From contig VBAH01000019.1 of assembly GCA_005884685.1 (NCBI GenBank), forward strand, positions 1-64,000: 64,000 nt of DNA, given 5' to 3'. The DNA is from Alphaproteobacteria bacterium (GTDB taxonomy: Bacteria; Pseudomonadota; Alphaproteobacteria; Rhizobiales; Xanthobacteraceae). Below the pieces are notes generated by a model. It searched no databases and had not been told where the DNA came from. It was given only the letters and a program-made list of their open reading frames with translations. The translations under genes were made by a program, and so were the position numbers. Below are positions 9,474 to 19,689 of this stretch, piece after piece (position 1 is the stretch's first letter; the number at the start of each line of letters is the position of its first letter).

Positions 9474-10928
9474 ATGTCAGATCAGATCGTCACCCGTTTC
9501 GCGCCCTCGCCGACCGGCTTCCTGCACATCGGGGGCGCGCGCACCGCGCTGTTCAACTGGCTCTATGCGCGCGGGCGGGGCGGCAAATTCCTGCTGCGCA
9601 TCGAGGACACCGACCGCGCGCGCTCGACCGATGCGGCAATTGCCGCGATCTTCGACGGCCTCGCGTGGCTTGGCCTCGAGTGGGACGGCGAGCCGGTGCA
9701 CCAGTTCTCGCGCGCCGAGCGCCATCGCGAGGTCGCCGAGCAGCTGCTTGCCGCCGGCAAGGCCTATTACTGCTACGCATCGCCGGAGGAACTGACCGCG
9801 ATGCGCGAGCAGGCCCGCGCGGAAGGCCGCTCCAAGCTCTACAACGGGCTGTGGCGCGATCGCGATCCCTCCTATCCGCGCCCCGACATCAAGCCGGTGA
9901 TCCGGCTGAAAGCGCCGCTCACCGGCGAGACCGTGATCGAGGATCAGGTGCAGGGCCGGGTCACCTGGCAGAACGAGAATCTCGACGACCTCGTGCTGCT
10001 GCGCTCCGACGGGACGCCGACCTACATGCTCGCCGTCGTGGTGGACGATCGCGACATGGGCGTCACCCACATCATCCGTGGCGACGATCACCTCACCAAT
10101 GCGGCGCGGCAGAAGCAGATCTACGAGGCGCTCGGCTGGAGCGTGCCGGTGATGGCGCACATTCCGCTGATCCACGGGCCGGACGGCGCCAAGCTCTCCA
10201 AGCGCCACGGCGCGCTCGGCGTCGAGGCGTATCGGGCGATGGGCTACCTGCCGGCCGCGATGCGCAACTATCTGGTGCGGCTCGGCTGGGCGCATGGCGA
10301 CCAGGAGATCTTCTCCACCGAGGAGATGATCGCGGCGTTCGACCTGGCGGCGATCGGCCGCGCCCCGGCGCGCCTCGACCTGGCGAAGCTGGACAGCATC
10401 AACGGCCATTATATCCGCCAGATGGCCGACGCCGATCTCATCGCCGAGATCGAGCGCGTGCTGCCCTACCTGCCGAACGGCGGAGAGCTTGCGGCCCGGA
10501 TGACGCCGGCATTGCGCACAAGGCTGATCGCCGCCATGCCCGGGCTGAAGGAACGCGCCAAGACCCTGGTCGAGCTGGTCGAGAGCGCGCGCTACCTCTA
10601 TGCGGACCGGCCGCTTGCGCTTGACGACAAGGCGGCCTCCCAAATGACCCCCGAGGCACGCAATCTGCTCGGCCGGGTGTCCCGCGACCTCGCCATGGTC
10701 GACCCTTGGAGCGCGGAAGCCGCGGAGGCCGCTGTCCGCGCCTATGCGGAGCGTTCCGGCGTCAAGCTCGGCGCGGTGGCGCAGCCATTGCGCGCCGCGC
10801 TGACCGGCCGCACCACCTCCCCCGGCATCTTCGACGTGCTCGCCGTGCTGGGGAAAGCGGAAAGCCTCGCCCGTATTGCCGACCAGGCCGTCGCGCCGGC
10901 AGAGCCGGGGCGCAGCGCCGTGCGCTGA
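9474..10928 (+). CDS. gltX: Glutamyl-tRNA synthetase
   Basis: This enzyme charges tRNA-Glu. The 484-residue product opens with the Rossmann-fold segment [20 protein letters not shown] (HIGH motif) and has the KLSKRHG motif near residue 245. An alpha-helical anticodon-binding domain follows. The ATG at 9474 is the natural start and lies 20 bases after the end of the family 3 repeat. gltA follows on the same strand after about 185 bases. The class D or N type (discriminating or not) cannot be told by eye; the presence of glnS means it need not mischarge tRNA-Gln. Confidence 0.97.
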   Translation: MSDQIVTRFAPSPTGFLHIGGARTALFNWLYARGRGGKFLLRIEDTDRARSTDAAIAAIFDGLAWLGLEWDGEPVHQFSRAERHREVAEQLLAAGKAYYCYASPEELTAMREQARAEGRSKLYNGLWRDRDPSYPRPDIKPVIRLKAPLTGETVIEDQVQGRVTWQNENLDDLVLLRSDGTPTYMLAVVVDDRDMGVTHIIRGDDHLTNAARQKQIYEALGWSVPVMAHIPLIHGPDGAKLSKRHGALGVEAYRAMGYLPAAMRNYLVRLGWAHGDQEIFSTEEMIAAFDLAAIGRAPARLDLAKLDSINGHYIRQMADADLIAEIERVLPYLPNGGELAARMTPALRTRLIAAMPGLKERAKTLVELVESARYLYADRPLALDDKAASQMTPEARNLLGRVSRDLAMVDPWSAEAAEAAVRAYAERSGVKLGAVAQPLRAALTGRTTSPGIFDVLAVLGKAESLARIADQAVAPAEPGRSAVR

Positions 10929-11113
10929 CGCGGCTTCTCAACAACGTGATTGCCTGGGCGTATTCGCCGGTCGGCGCCGCATCTTGCGGCTTACCCTTGA
11001 ATGGGATACCGAGATTTATCAGATTTGCTGCACCGCACGCCTCCGGGAACCCGCGTGGACGGTGTTACCTACGGTCCCTCCGGCCCGCGCGGAGGCGGCC
11101 AGAAAGGCCTCCG

Positions 11114-12436
<1,323 letters not shown>

Positions 12437-12454
12437 TCCCGCCCTGATTGGATG

Positions 12455-12488
12455 AAAATGGCCGGGCATGTCCCGGCCATTTTGCTTT
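12455..12488 (+). terminator. Rho-independent terminator of gltA
   Basis: A 12-base-pair stem, AAAATGGCCGGG paired with CCCGGCCATTTT around a 5-base loop, is followed by a T-rich tail. It starts 19 bases after the gltA stop. From here to the next gene at 12739 (about 250 bases) no gene or clear signal was seen. Confidence 0.85.
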
Positions 12489-12738
12489 TCAGGGGCCAAG
12501 GTGGCGACGGCCTCTTCACGGTGAGACCTGTCGATGCCTGTTCGGTAGGCAGCAATACCGTCAACGATTGGCTGATCTGCAGCCAGGAAAGGAGGGAAAC
12601 GCCGCCAGCTGTGCGAGCATGTTCGTCACCGGGCCAAACAGGAGAAGCTTCCCTCATTCGACTTCGCTGGACTGATCGTTCGTCATTTCAACCTGGTTTT
12701 TGAACGAGGCTGAGGCCTCGATGTGTTGGAGGCTAACC

Positions 12739-13299
12739 ATGTCGAGCATCAACGGACCGAAACGGAAGACTCTCGGCGCGATCGTCATCGGCGCGATCGC
12801 GCTCGTCGTCGTGGGCGGCTTCGCGCTTGCCCAACAGGACAGGGACACGCTCAAAATACCGGACGGGCTCGCGTTCTCTGAATTCAGGGGATACGAGACT
12901 TGGCAATATGTTGCGGTCAGTCAGACCGAAATGAGCTTGAAGATCATCGCGGCGAACGACGTGATGATGAACGCATATCGGGCGGGCGTTCCCGGTAACG
13001 GCAAGCCGTTCCCGGACGGCTCCAAGATTGCCAAGATCGAGTGGTCCTTCAAGAAGAACACCGTGTCCCCCTATGCGGTGACGGTGCCGGACACGCTGAA
13101 AACGGTTGCCTTCATCGAAAAGGATCTCGGGCGATTTCAAAACACGAAGGGATGGGCCTATGCCCAGTGGGCCTATGACGCCGGCAGCGACACGTTGAAG
13201 CCTTCCGAATTGTCCGCAAAGGGCGCCGAGTGCGGGTTCTCATGCCATTCGAAGGTGGCTGGGCAGGACTACATTTTCACGGCGTATCCGAAACGGTGA
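12739..13299 (+). CDS. Cytochrome P460-family protein, exported
   Basis: The family includes c-type haem proteins that oxidise hydroxylamine or bind NO. The start MSSINGPKRK is preceded by a TTGGAGG ribosome binding site 6 bases away. The product has 186 residues: a basic N-terminus and one hydrophobic segment (about residues 9-28, ending AFAQ-like in GFALAQQ) that serves as signal or anchor. A beta-rich body follows, and the haem motif CGFSCH near the C-terminus is followed by DYIFTAYPKR. The motif has three residues between the cysteines instead of two. The gene lies in the accessory zone after gltA and has its own terminator. Substrate unknown. Confidence 0.8.
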   Translation: MSSINGPKRKTLGAIVIGAIALVVVGGFALAQQDRDTLKIPDGLAFSEFRGYETWQYVAVSQTEMSLKIIAANDVMMNAYRAGVPGNGKPFPDGSKIAKIEWSFKKNTVSPYAVTVPDTLKTVAFIEKDLGRFQNTKGWAYAQWAYDAGSDTLKPSELSAKGAECGFSCHSKVAGQDYIFTAYPKR

Positions 13300-13333
13300 G
13301 CGAGACAGAAGCAGTCGGACGCGATAGGCGAAC

Positions 13334-13366
13334 AAATGGCCGGGCACGCCCCCGGCCATTTTTTAT
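13334..13366 (+). terminator. Rho-independent terminator of the P460 gene
   Basis: An 11-base-pair stem, AAATGGCCGGG paired with CCCGGCCATTT, is followed by a run of T. The stem is nearly the same as that of the gltA terminator at 12455-12488, so the two terminators may be related by duplication. Confidence 0.85.
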
Positions 13367-13370
13367 ACTT

Positions 13371-13450
13371 CGTCATTGCGCGGAGCGTCAGCGACGAAGC
13401 AATCCAGTCCTCGCAACGCTCTGGATTGCTTCGCTCCGCTCGCAATGACG
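13371..13450. repeat. Palindromic intergenic repeat, family 6
   Basis: The element runs from CGTCATTGCGCGGAGCGTCA to CGCTCGCAATGACG, with an inner pair AGCAATCCAG / CTGGATTGCT. It is a single copy in this window but a common type of palindrome in proteobacterial genomes. It directly follows the P460 terminator. Confidence 0.8.
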
Positions 13451-13518
13451 AATGAGCGGCGCCATCCGCGTTGCATCGGGACTTGCATCGATCCTAGTTT
13501 TCGTCTATATTCCTACCC

Positions 13519-14232
13519 ATGGTCTTATCCCCCTTCCGTTCCGCCCTCACGTGCGCTGCCCGATCCAAGCCGGGCCCGGATCAGCCCTTGGTCTGCGAGC
13601 GGCCGCGCGGCGCGCGGCGATCGCACATCGCCGCCACGGTGAGCGAGGTGCGCCATCTGGTCGAAACCACCCTGATGACCTATGCGGAGATCGCGCAGCG
13701 CACCGGTGTCAACCGCGGGACCATCTGGCACTGGTCGAAGACCCGCAAATGGATGCGGCCCGGCTTCGCGCCGCGGTCGACCCACACGGTGCCGGCCTGG
13801 CGCGCGGGCCGCAGGCGCAGGCGCCGCATGTTCGCGGTCCGCCTCGTCGCGCTCGCCGAGCGCTATCTGCGCGCGCTCGAGGCGGCACCCGCCCTCGATG
13901 CTCCCAGGCTGCGCGAGGCGCGCGGGCTGCTCACGATGGCAAAGCTGGCCACGGGGCCGCACACCCCCCGCTCCCGCCTTCTCGCGGCGGTGCGTCCGGT
14001 GGCGGAGGCGAAGCCCCGCGCGCGCGTGATCGCGGATCCAACCGCCAAGGGCATCGACATCGCCCGCACGCCCGGCGCCACGGTTGCACAAAACGCTCGG
14101 CGCGCTCCTGCCCCAGCGCCGGATCGTGCCATGGTCCGAATGATCGAAAGCCCGCGGCAGGATGGCGCTCCGCGCCAGCCGCCTCCCGGCGCCATGCGGC
14201 GCGAGAACGTGCCGATCGCGCGGCGGAAGTAG
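13519..14232 (+). CDS. Helix-turn-helix protein, small-terminase-like, with gltA-like C-terminus
   Basis: I do not recognise a named family. The 237-residue product has a helix-turn-helix near residues 45-75 (LMTYAEIAQRTGVNRGTIWH). A very Arg-rich segment and a helical region LRALEAAPALDAPRLREARG follow, so DNA binding is likely. It is paralogous over most of its length to the next gene; both start MV-SPFRSA, which supports this start. Its last 30 or so codons differ: MIE-P--Q, G-PRQ, GA-RR and VPI-RRK align with the C-terminus of citrate synthase, including the stop codon. The gene therefore looks like an HTH gene joined to a copy of the gltA 3' end. Confidence 0.65.
   Translation: MVLSPFRSALTCAARSKPGPDQPLVCERPRGARRSHIAATVSEVRHLVETTLMTYAEIAQRTGVNRGTIWHWSKTRKWMRPGFAPRSTHTVPAWRAGRRRRRRMFAVRLVALAERYLRALEAAPALDAPRLREARGLLTMAKLATGPHTPRSRLLAAVRPVAEAKPRARVIADPTAKGIDIARTPGATVAQNARRAPAPAPDRAMVRMIESPRQDGAPRQPPPGAMRRENVPIARRK
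14139..14232 (+). repeat. Diverged copy of the gltA 3' end inside the first HTH gene
   Basis: The last 76 bases match gltA 12361-12436 at 56 positions by hand count. The match extends further upstream (ATGATCGA...CCCG...CAG) with one 3-base gap. The reading frame and the TAG stop are kept. In translation, MIE-P-Q, GxPRQ, GAxRR and VPIxRRK align. Confidence 0.7.
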
Positions 14233-14238
14233 CGTGCC

Positions 14239-14928
14239 ATGGTCTTCTCTCCCTTCCGCTCCGCCATCAGCCACGCTCCCCGGGCGAAGCCGACGGTGGA
14301 CGACCCCTTCGACATCTCGCACCGTCCGCCCGGCTCGCGCCGCCCGCATCCCGACGTCAAGGTGCGGCAGGTGCGCCGGCTGGTCGAGACCACCACGATG
14401 ACCTATGCGGAGATTTCCCAACGCAGCGGCGTGCCGTACGCGAACATTTCCCGCTGGGCCAATGAGGGCCACTGGACGCGGCCACTGTTCGCGCCGCGCG
14501 CCCCCGACACGGTGCCGCGCTGGCGTGCACGCCGGAACCTGCGACGCCGCACGCTCGCCGCGCGGATCGACACGCTGGCCGAGCAGCGTGTGTGCGCGCT
14601 CGAGGCCGCGCCCGGTATCGATCTCGCCGGGCTGCGCGAGGCGATCGAGCTCATCAAGCTTGGCACCCTTGCCGACCGCCCGCACACCGGCCGGCACCGC
14701 CCGGCCGAGCTGAGGTCCGAACTGGACGAGCCGCAGGCGCGCGCGCGCGTCATCGCCGATCTGCGCGCGAACGGCGTCGACATCGCCCGCGCGCCGGGGG
14801 AGGCGCTCTCCGATTTCATCGAGAGCTGCGCGGGCGCGGCCGATCCGGCGCGCAACCCGGCGTTCCGCGCGCGCGGGCGGTATTCGAAGCGCAAGCGCGA
14901 GCATCAGCGGTTGCTGGAGAGGGAGTGA
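14239..14928 (+). CDS. Helix-turn-helix protein, paralog of the preceding gene
   Basis: The 229-residue product starts MVFSPFRSAIS and aligns with the preceding gene through the helix-turn-helix (TMTYAEISQRSGVPYANISR, near residues 53-72), the basic segment and the ALEAAPGIDLAGLREA helix. It also shares RARVIADLRANGVDIARAPG. Its C-terminus ends with a basic run (SKRKREHQRLL) instead of the gltA-like tail. A separate gltA-like tail follows outside the gene at 14951. The start lies 6 bases after the preceding stop, so the pair is a tandem duplication and one transcription unit. The domain resembles the DNA-recognition part of phage small terminase subunits, but no phage genes are nearby. Confidence 0.65.
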   Translation: MVFSPFRSAISHAPRAKPTVDDPFDISHRPPGSRRPHPDVKVRQVRRLVETTTMTYAEISQRSGVPYANISRWANEGHWTRPLFAPRAPDTVPRWRARRNLRRRTLAARIDTLAEQRVCALEAAPGIDLAGLREAIELIKLGTLADRPHTGRHRPAELRSELDEPQARARVIADLRANGVDIARAPGEALSDFIESCAGAADPARNPAFRARGRYSKRKREHQRLLERE

Positions 14929-14950
14929 CGGGCATCAAGAGGCCGGGCCG

Positions 14951-15026
14951 GAAGATCGGCCGCCCGCGTCAGCTCGATACCGGCGCGAGGCGAAGAGAGT
15001 ATCAGCCGATTTCGACAAGGAAGTGG
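14951..15026 (+). repeat. Second diverged copy of the gltA 3' end
   Basis: This 76-base segment matches gltA 12361-12436 at 60 positions by hand count, and 39 of the first 42 are identical. In translation it reads [20 protein letters not shown] followed by STRK. The stop codon TAG has become TGG and there is no upstream gene in this frame, so it is a non-functional remnant. From here to 15208 nothing else was recognised. Confidence 0.8.
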
Positions 15027-15208
15027 GGACCGGGGCGTGTACTCACAAGCATGGCATCTGCTCTTCCCCAAAGAGCGGACAAAACAGGCGGCGGTCCGCA
15101 TGTCCGCCAAGGGCCAGAAGCAGACGTCTGGTCACGCAGCCACGACCAACCAAAATTGATACATCGTTCGCTCGGCCGACGCCAAAGGGAGTCGAGACTT
15201 AAGACCTG

Positions 15209-16258
15209 ATGAGGAACTTTCCGGATCGGGGACGGTTGGTGTTGGGGATTATCATCTTGTCCGATCATCAATCTAAACCGCCGCTATGGAGTGAGGCCCA
15301 TTTACGTCTCGCGATCGAGGCAGCGGGGGTCGCCCTTTGGTCGTGGAACGTCGATAACGACAAGCTGACGATGGATGAACCAGGCTACCGTCTCTGGGAC
15401 GTTCCCGTCAGTGAGTTTGTCGCGTTCGAAGACCTATCCGCGCGCATCCACCCGGCGGACCGCGACCGCGTCAGAGCCGCATTTGCGGCGACGCGTGCGA
15501 TCTCGGGCGCGTATGAAATCGACTTCCGCATCCTGATCGGCAACGAGGTTCGCTGGGTCTCCGCTCGCGGCCAGGGGGCTGATGTCGGAATGGTCAGCCG
15601 CGTCATGTTCGGGATTTTCATAGACGTGACGGGACGCAAGCAGGCGGAAGAAGGCAACGAGTTGCTTGCCGGCGAAATGAGCCACCGGGTCAAGAACCTG
15701 CTGGCGATTGCCTCCGGACTCACAGCGATCACTTCCCGATCGACGAAGACAACGGAGGACATGGCGCGCCAGCTCACTCAGCGGCTGACCGCGCTGGGGC
15801 GTGCTCACGACCTTGTTCGACCGCTTCCGGGCGGGCAAGGCAAGGCGGCCCTTCTGGGCGATCTGATTTCCCTCCTTCTCGCGCCTTACGACGATATGGG
15901 AGCGTTCAGCGGGCGGGTCCGCGTTTCGGTCCCGCGCATGGGTGTGGGCGAGGGAACGGCGAATATTCTCGCTTTGGTGCTGCATGAACTGGCGACCAAC
16001 TCGCTCAAATACGGTGCGCTGTCAGCCGCCACCGGCACGCTCGACGTATCGTGTTCCGATTCAGACGATGAAATAGAGCTGGTGTGGACGGAGCGTGGCG
16101 GGCCTCCGGTCGCAGCGCCGGAGCAGGCTGAAGGCTACGGGTCTAAAATGGTGAGCCGGGTGCTGGCAGCGCAGCTGAAGGGCTCAATCGAGCGGGACTG
16201 GTCTCCGGATGGAGCCATCATCACGGTACGAATGAACAAACAACGCTTGTCAGCTTAG
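15209..16258 (+). CDS. PAS-domain histidine kinase of the HWE family
   Basis: HWE kinases are sensor kinases common in rhizobia, often tied to light or general stress signalling. The 349-residue product has no membrane span. A PAS fold (about residues 32-145, with IHPADRDRV and the FIDVTGRK end) is followed by the kinase core. The phospho-accepting His is about residue 159 in EMSHRVKNLLA, the N-box is HELATNSLKYG, and the defining WTE motif is at about 293-295. No response regulator lies next to it, so its partner is unknown. PhyR-type regulators are typical partners of HWE kinases, but none is in the window. It sits in the accessory zone after gltA. Confidence 0.85.
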   Translation: MRNFPDRGRLVLGIIILSDHQSKPPLWSEAHLRLAIEAAGVALWSWNVDNDKLTMDEPGYRLWDVPVSEFVAFEDLSARIHPADRDRVRAAFAATRAISGAYEIDFRILIGNEVRWVSARGQGADVGMVSRVMFGIFIDVTGRKQAEEGNELLAGEMSHRVKNLLAIASGLTAITSRSTKTTEDMARQLTQRLTALGRAHDLVRPLPGGQGKAALLGDLISLLLAPYDDMGAFSGRVRVSVPRMGVGEGTANILALVLHELATNSLKYGALSAATGTLDVSCSDSDDEIELVWTERGGPPVAAPEQAEGYGSKMVSRVLAAQLKGSIERDWSPDGAIITVRMNKQRLSA

Positions 16259-16288
16259 CGGTAAGCCGCGCGTGAATGAGTCCAGCGC

Positions 16289-17311
16289 CTAGTTCGCGTC
16301 CGCCAGATCCGATGTTTCCGGCTGCGGCGCGCTCGCCACCGCGGGACTTTCCAACGGCGCGGCCAGATTGAGAAATGTCAGCGCGTCGATCACGCGCGTG
16401 TTCAGCCGCTCCGGCGTCTGCTGCGCCACAAAGCGCACCCAGGTGCGGCGCGAGTATTCGTGATTGCGGAACGAGCGGCCGCGCCCCATCGACTGGTCGG
16501 TCACGTCGATCGAGGCGATCGCGGTTGCGCCGGTGATGTCGGTCACCCGCGCCGCAATGCCGAGCGTCTCGACCTCGCGCCTGCCGGCGACGCCGCACCC
16601 GGCAAACACGATCACGGCGTTCTCGGTAAAGCGGATGTCGCCGCGCTCGACCAGCCGGGCGAAGTCGGCGAGATCGCGCGCGCCGGCATCGCGCAGCTGA
16701 TAGAGCCGGTCTTCTTCCGCGCCGCCGACGATTCTGGTCGAACGGGCGACGTCGAGGACCGACGCATAGAACCCGCGATCCTCGCGCGCGAACAGCGCGG
16801 TTGATGCCGCATGCCCGTAGATCACGAGGTTGCCGATCGGGCCCCGCCGCGAGGCCGCCACCAGCGCGGCAAGAAACTCCTCGCCCGTGGTCGCCCGCGC
16901 GAGCTGCGGCGGCTCGGCGGTGCGGATTTCCGCGATACGCCGCGCAAGGTAGCGGACGCGGTTGGTGAAGTTCGCATCGTCCTGGCGGCGCAGCCGCATC
17001 GACGACGCGACCGGCCGCCGGCGCTTCTTGCCCGAGGTCAGGTACGTGTCGCTGTAGCGCTCGGCGGCGGTCTTGTGGATCGCGATCAGCAGATTGACCG
17101 GACCGCCGGAGCCGGGGGTCACATCCTCGGGCGGAGGCGAAAGTCCGCCGACATCGAGGACCGGCGGACTTTGCGCGAGCGCGGCTGCGGCTTCGAGCGC
17201 GTCATCAGGCTCAGCGCGTGCGCTTGCGGATGCAATGCACAAGGCGGCGAGCATCGCCGTGAACAGGTGCGCGCCTCTTGCCGCGCGCGCGAGCGTGCCG
17301 TTCCTGGCCAC
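16289..17311 (-). CDS. Exported protein with caspase-like His/Cys pair, function unknown
   Basis: I do not recognise a named family. The GTG at 17311 was chosen because it yields a good signal peptide (basic start, hydrophobic LFTAMLAALCIASASARA, cleavage before EPDD). A TTG at 17401 and an ATG at 17254 are alternatives. The mature part has NLLIAIHK, then two beta-strand plus residue motifs: VIYGHAAS (His about 167) and NAVIVFAGCGVAG (Cys about 239). A strand ending in Gly-His followed by a strand ending in Gly-Cys is the layout of the clan CD (caspase/gingipain) fold and of DUF4347-like domains. Peptidase activity is inference. It lies downstream of fabH on the same strand. Confidence 0.5.
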   Translation of the reverse strand: MARNGTLARAARGAHLFTAMLAALCIASASARAEPDDALEAAAALAQSPPVLDVGGLSPPPEDVTPGSGGPVNLLIAIHKTAAERYSDTYLTSGKKRRRPVASSMRLRRQDDANFTNRVRYLARRIAEIRTAEPPQLARATTGEEFLAALVAASRRGPIGNLVIYGHAASTALFAREDRGFYASVLDVARSTRIVGGAEEDRLYQLRDAGARDLADFARLVERGDIRFTENAVIVFAGCGVAGRREVETLGIAARVTDITGATAIASIDVTDQSMGRGRSFRNHEYSRRTWVRFVAQQTPERLNTRVIDALTFLNLAAPLESPAVASAPQPETSDLADAN

Positions 17312-17414
17312 CTGGCTCTTGCCCCACAAACGATCCCGGCGCCCCGCCCCGGTGGCGCCGTCGGCAGCTGCAATTTTTCGGGAGAATCGCGCGGATGGCA
17401 AGTATGCGAAGTGC

Positions 17415-18458
17415 CTAGCGCGCCCCGTCGTAGGCCCAAGTGACGTAGGCCCCGGCCCAGGTGAAGCCGCCGCCGAACGCCGCGAAAATCATGCGGTCGC
17501 CTTCCTTCAGCCGCGGCTCGTAATCCCACAGGCAGAGCGGGATGGTCGCCGCGGTGGTGTTGCCGAACTTGTTGATCGTGACCATGACGCGGTCCATCGG
17601 CAGCCCCATGCGGTCGGCGGTCGCCTCGATGATGCGCTTGTTGGCCTGGTGCGGCACCAGCCAGTCGAGCTTGTCGGGGTTGAGCTTGTTGCGCAGCATG
17701 ATCTCGAGCGAGATCTCCGCCATGCGGGCGACCGCGAATTTGTACACCGCGGCGCCTTCCTGATGCACGAAGTGCAGGCGCTGCGCGACCGTCTCGGCGG
17801 TCGGCGGCATGCGGCTGCCGCCCGCCTTCTGATGCAGATGCGGCATGCCGGCGCCGTCGGAGCGGATCAGGACGTCGCGGATGCCGTGGCCGTTTTTCGA
17901 GGGCTCGATCAGCACCGCCCCCGCGCCGTCGCCGAACAGCACGCAGGTGGCCCGGTCCGTATAGTCGAGGATCGAGGACATCTTGTCGGCGCCGACGACA
18001 ATGACCTTGCGGGCCGCCCCGTTCTCGATGAACTGCGTCGCGATCGTGAGCGCATAGATGAACCCGGAGCAGGCGGCCTGCACGTCGAACGAGCCGATGT
18101 TGCGGATGCCGACCATGTCGCAGATCAGATTGGCGGTCGATGGAAACACGAAGTCCGGCGTGGTCGTCGCGCAGATCAAGAGATCGATGTCCTTCGGCGC
18201 CGTATTGGTCTTCTGCAGAAGACCGCGCACGGCTTCGGCGCCCATATGCGACGTGCCGAGCCCCTTCCCCTTGAGGATGTGGCGCTCCTTGATGCCCGTG
18301 CGCTCGGTGATCCAGGCGTCAGACGTGTCGACCATCTCCGCCAGTTCGGTATTGGTCAGCAGGTCCGGCGGCAGATAGCCGTGCACGGCCGTGATCGCCG
18401 CGCGAACGGGCTTCGTGCGCCTCGTATCTGCTGTTTTCACGCTGGGAGCTTTGCCCAT
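17415..18458 (-). CDS. fabH: Beta-ketoacyl-ACP synthase III
   Basis: FabH condenses an acyl-CoA with malonyl-ACP to start fatty acid synthesis, or related acyl chains in stand-alone paralogs. The 347-residue product has the catalytic Cys at about 130 (VQAACSGFIYAL), His at about 270 (WLVPHQANKRII) and Asn at about 300 (KFGNTTAATIP). It carries an extra basic N-terminus of about 18 residues. It is not next to plsX, where the main rhizobial fabH usually lies, so it may be a second copy with a special acyl role. It lies 31 bases downstream of lpxB and may be cotranscribed with the lipid A genes. Confidence 0.93.
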   Translation of the reverse strand: MGKAPSVKTADTRRTKPVRAAITAVHGYLPPDLLTNTELAEMVDTSDAWITERTGIKERHILKGKGLGTSHMGAEAVRGLLQKTNTAPKDIDLLICATTTPDFVFPSTANLICDMVGIRNIGSFDVQAACSGFIYALTIATQFIENGAARKVIVVGADKMSSILDYTDRATCVLFGDGAGAVLIEPSKNGHGIRDVLIRSDGAGMPHLHQKAGGSRMPPTAETVAQRLHFVHQEGAAVYKFAVARMAEISLEIMLRNKLNPDKLDWLVPHQANKRIIEATADRMGLPMDRVMVTINKFGNTTAATIPLCLWDYEPRLKEGDRMIFAAFGGGFTWAGAYVTWAYDGAR

Positions 18459-18489
18459 GACCCGCCGTTATTGTGAGCCCGTGCGGTTA

Positions 18490-19689
18490 TCATGAACCGG
18501 CTGGGGATGGTAGCGCCGCGCGTGCCTCGGCACCATGACGGGCGATCCGGTCCAGAACGGCGCGCGCAGCGCGCATCTCGGGCGCTTCCGCATCGATTTT
18601 CATGACTGCATCGAGGCGAGCGAATGCGCCGAGCTGGCGCCGCCGCTGCCGCGAATCGCCGAGCAAGGGAACAAGGGCGGCGGCAAGGCGCTCCGGCGTG
18701 CACGCGCCTTGCAGATATTCCGGCACGACATTTTCGCCGAGCACCAGGTTGGCGAGGATCACCGTGTCGATGTGCGCCATCAGGCGGAACAGCGCGCCCT
18801 CCCAGGCCGGGACGCGATAGGCGGCAACGGTCGGCACCCGCGCGAGCGCGAGTTCCAGGGTCACCGTACCGGAGGCCGCAAGCGCGGCGCGCGCGACCCG
18901 GAATGCCGCGTGCTTCTCATCCGGATCCGTCACGATGCGCGGGCGCACCGGCCAAGCCGCGGTCGCGGCCGTCACCTGCGCGGCGATGTGCGGCAGCGTC
19001 GGCAATACCAGTTCGAGCGGACCGGCCTGCGCTGCGGCGCTCGCGATGGCGGCGCCGAAAATGGGCGTGAGGCGGCGGATCTCGCTGCCGCGGCTGCCGG
19101 GCAGCACCAGCACGACCGGCGGGTCGGCTGCGCGCCGCCGCGCCTCCGCGTCACCCGGCCGCAACGCGCCGATGCGCCCGGCGAGCGGATGGCCGACGTA
19201 CGTGCAGGGCGGGCCCTCGAGGCGCGCGAAAGCGGCCGGCTCGAACGGCAGGATCGCCAGAGCCTCATCGACATACGCGCGCATCGCGCGCGCGCGCCGG
19301 GGCCGCCAGGCCCAGACCGTCGGCGGCGCGTAGTTGATGATCGGGATGTCCGGCGCAGCCTTGCGTACGCGGCGCGCGACGCGATGCGTGAAGTCGGGGC
19401 TGTCGATGATGATCAGTGCGCCGGGCCTGGCGGCGATCACTGCGGCCGCTGTCTCGCGAATGCGGCCGAGGATACGCGGCAGCTTCGGCACAATGGCGCC
19501 GATTCCGAGGATCATGAGCTCGTCCACGGGAAACAGGCTGGTGAGCCCGTTCGCCGCCATATGACGCCCGCCGACGCCGCCGAAGCCGACATCCGGCCGC
19601 AAGGTACGCAGCGCGTCCATCAGTGCGGCGCCGAGCACATCGCCGGATTCTTCCGTTGCGACGAGAAAGAGCTTGTGCGGAGGCGTCAT
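18490..19689 (-). CDS. lpxB: Lipid-A-disaccharide synthase
   Basis: LpxB joins UDP-diacylglucosamine and lipid X to form the lipid A disaccharide at the inner membrane. The 399-residue product starts in the family way (KLFLVATEESGDVLGAALM). It contains the GVGGRHMAANGL loop, IIIDSPDFTHRVARRVRK, INYAPPTVWAWRPRR and the GT-B C-terminal part with VLPGSRGSEI and AASGTVTLELAL. Its ATG overlaps the lpxI stop by 4 bases, so the two are translationally coupled. Confidence 0.97.
   Translation of the reverse strand: MTPPHKLFLVATEESGDVLGAALMDALRTLRPDVGFGGVGGRHMAANGLTSLFPVDELMILGIGAIVPKLPRILGRIRETAAAVIAARPGALIIIDSPDFTHRVARRVRKAAPDIPIINYAPPTVWAWRPRRARAMRAYVDEALAILPFEPAAFARLEGPPCTYVGHPLAGRIGALRPGDAEARRRAADPPVVLVLPGSRGSEIRRLTPIFGAAIASAAAQAGPLELVLPTLPHIAAQVTAATAAWPVRPRIVTDPDEKHAAFRVARAALAASGTVTLELALARVPTVAAYRVPAWEGALFRLMAHIDTVILANLVLGENVVPEYLQGACTPERLAAALVPLLGDSRQRRRQLGAFARLDAVMKIDAEAPEMRAARAVLDRIARHGAEARAALPSPAGS

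Noticed and set aside
10706-11113. In-frame upstream extension of gltA
   Set aside because: It would overlap gltX, lacks citrate synthase features and the ATG at 11114 gives the normal protein length.
14592-15209. Frame carrying the second gltA-like tail as a separate gene
   Set aside because: Upstream of the tail it is only a shadow of the second HTH gene, and after the lost stop it reads on without protein-like sequence.
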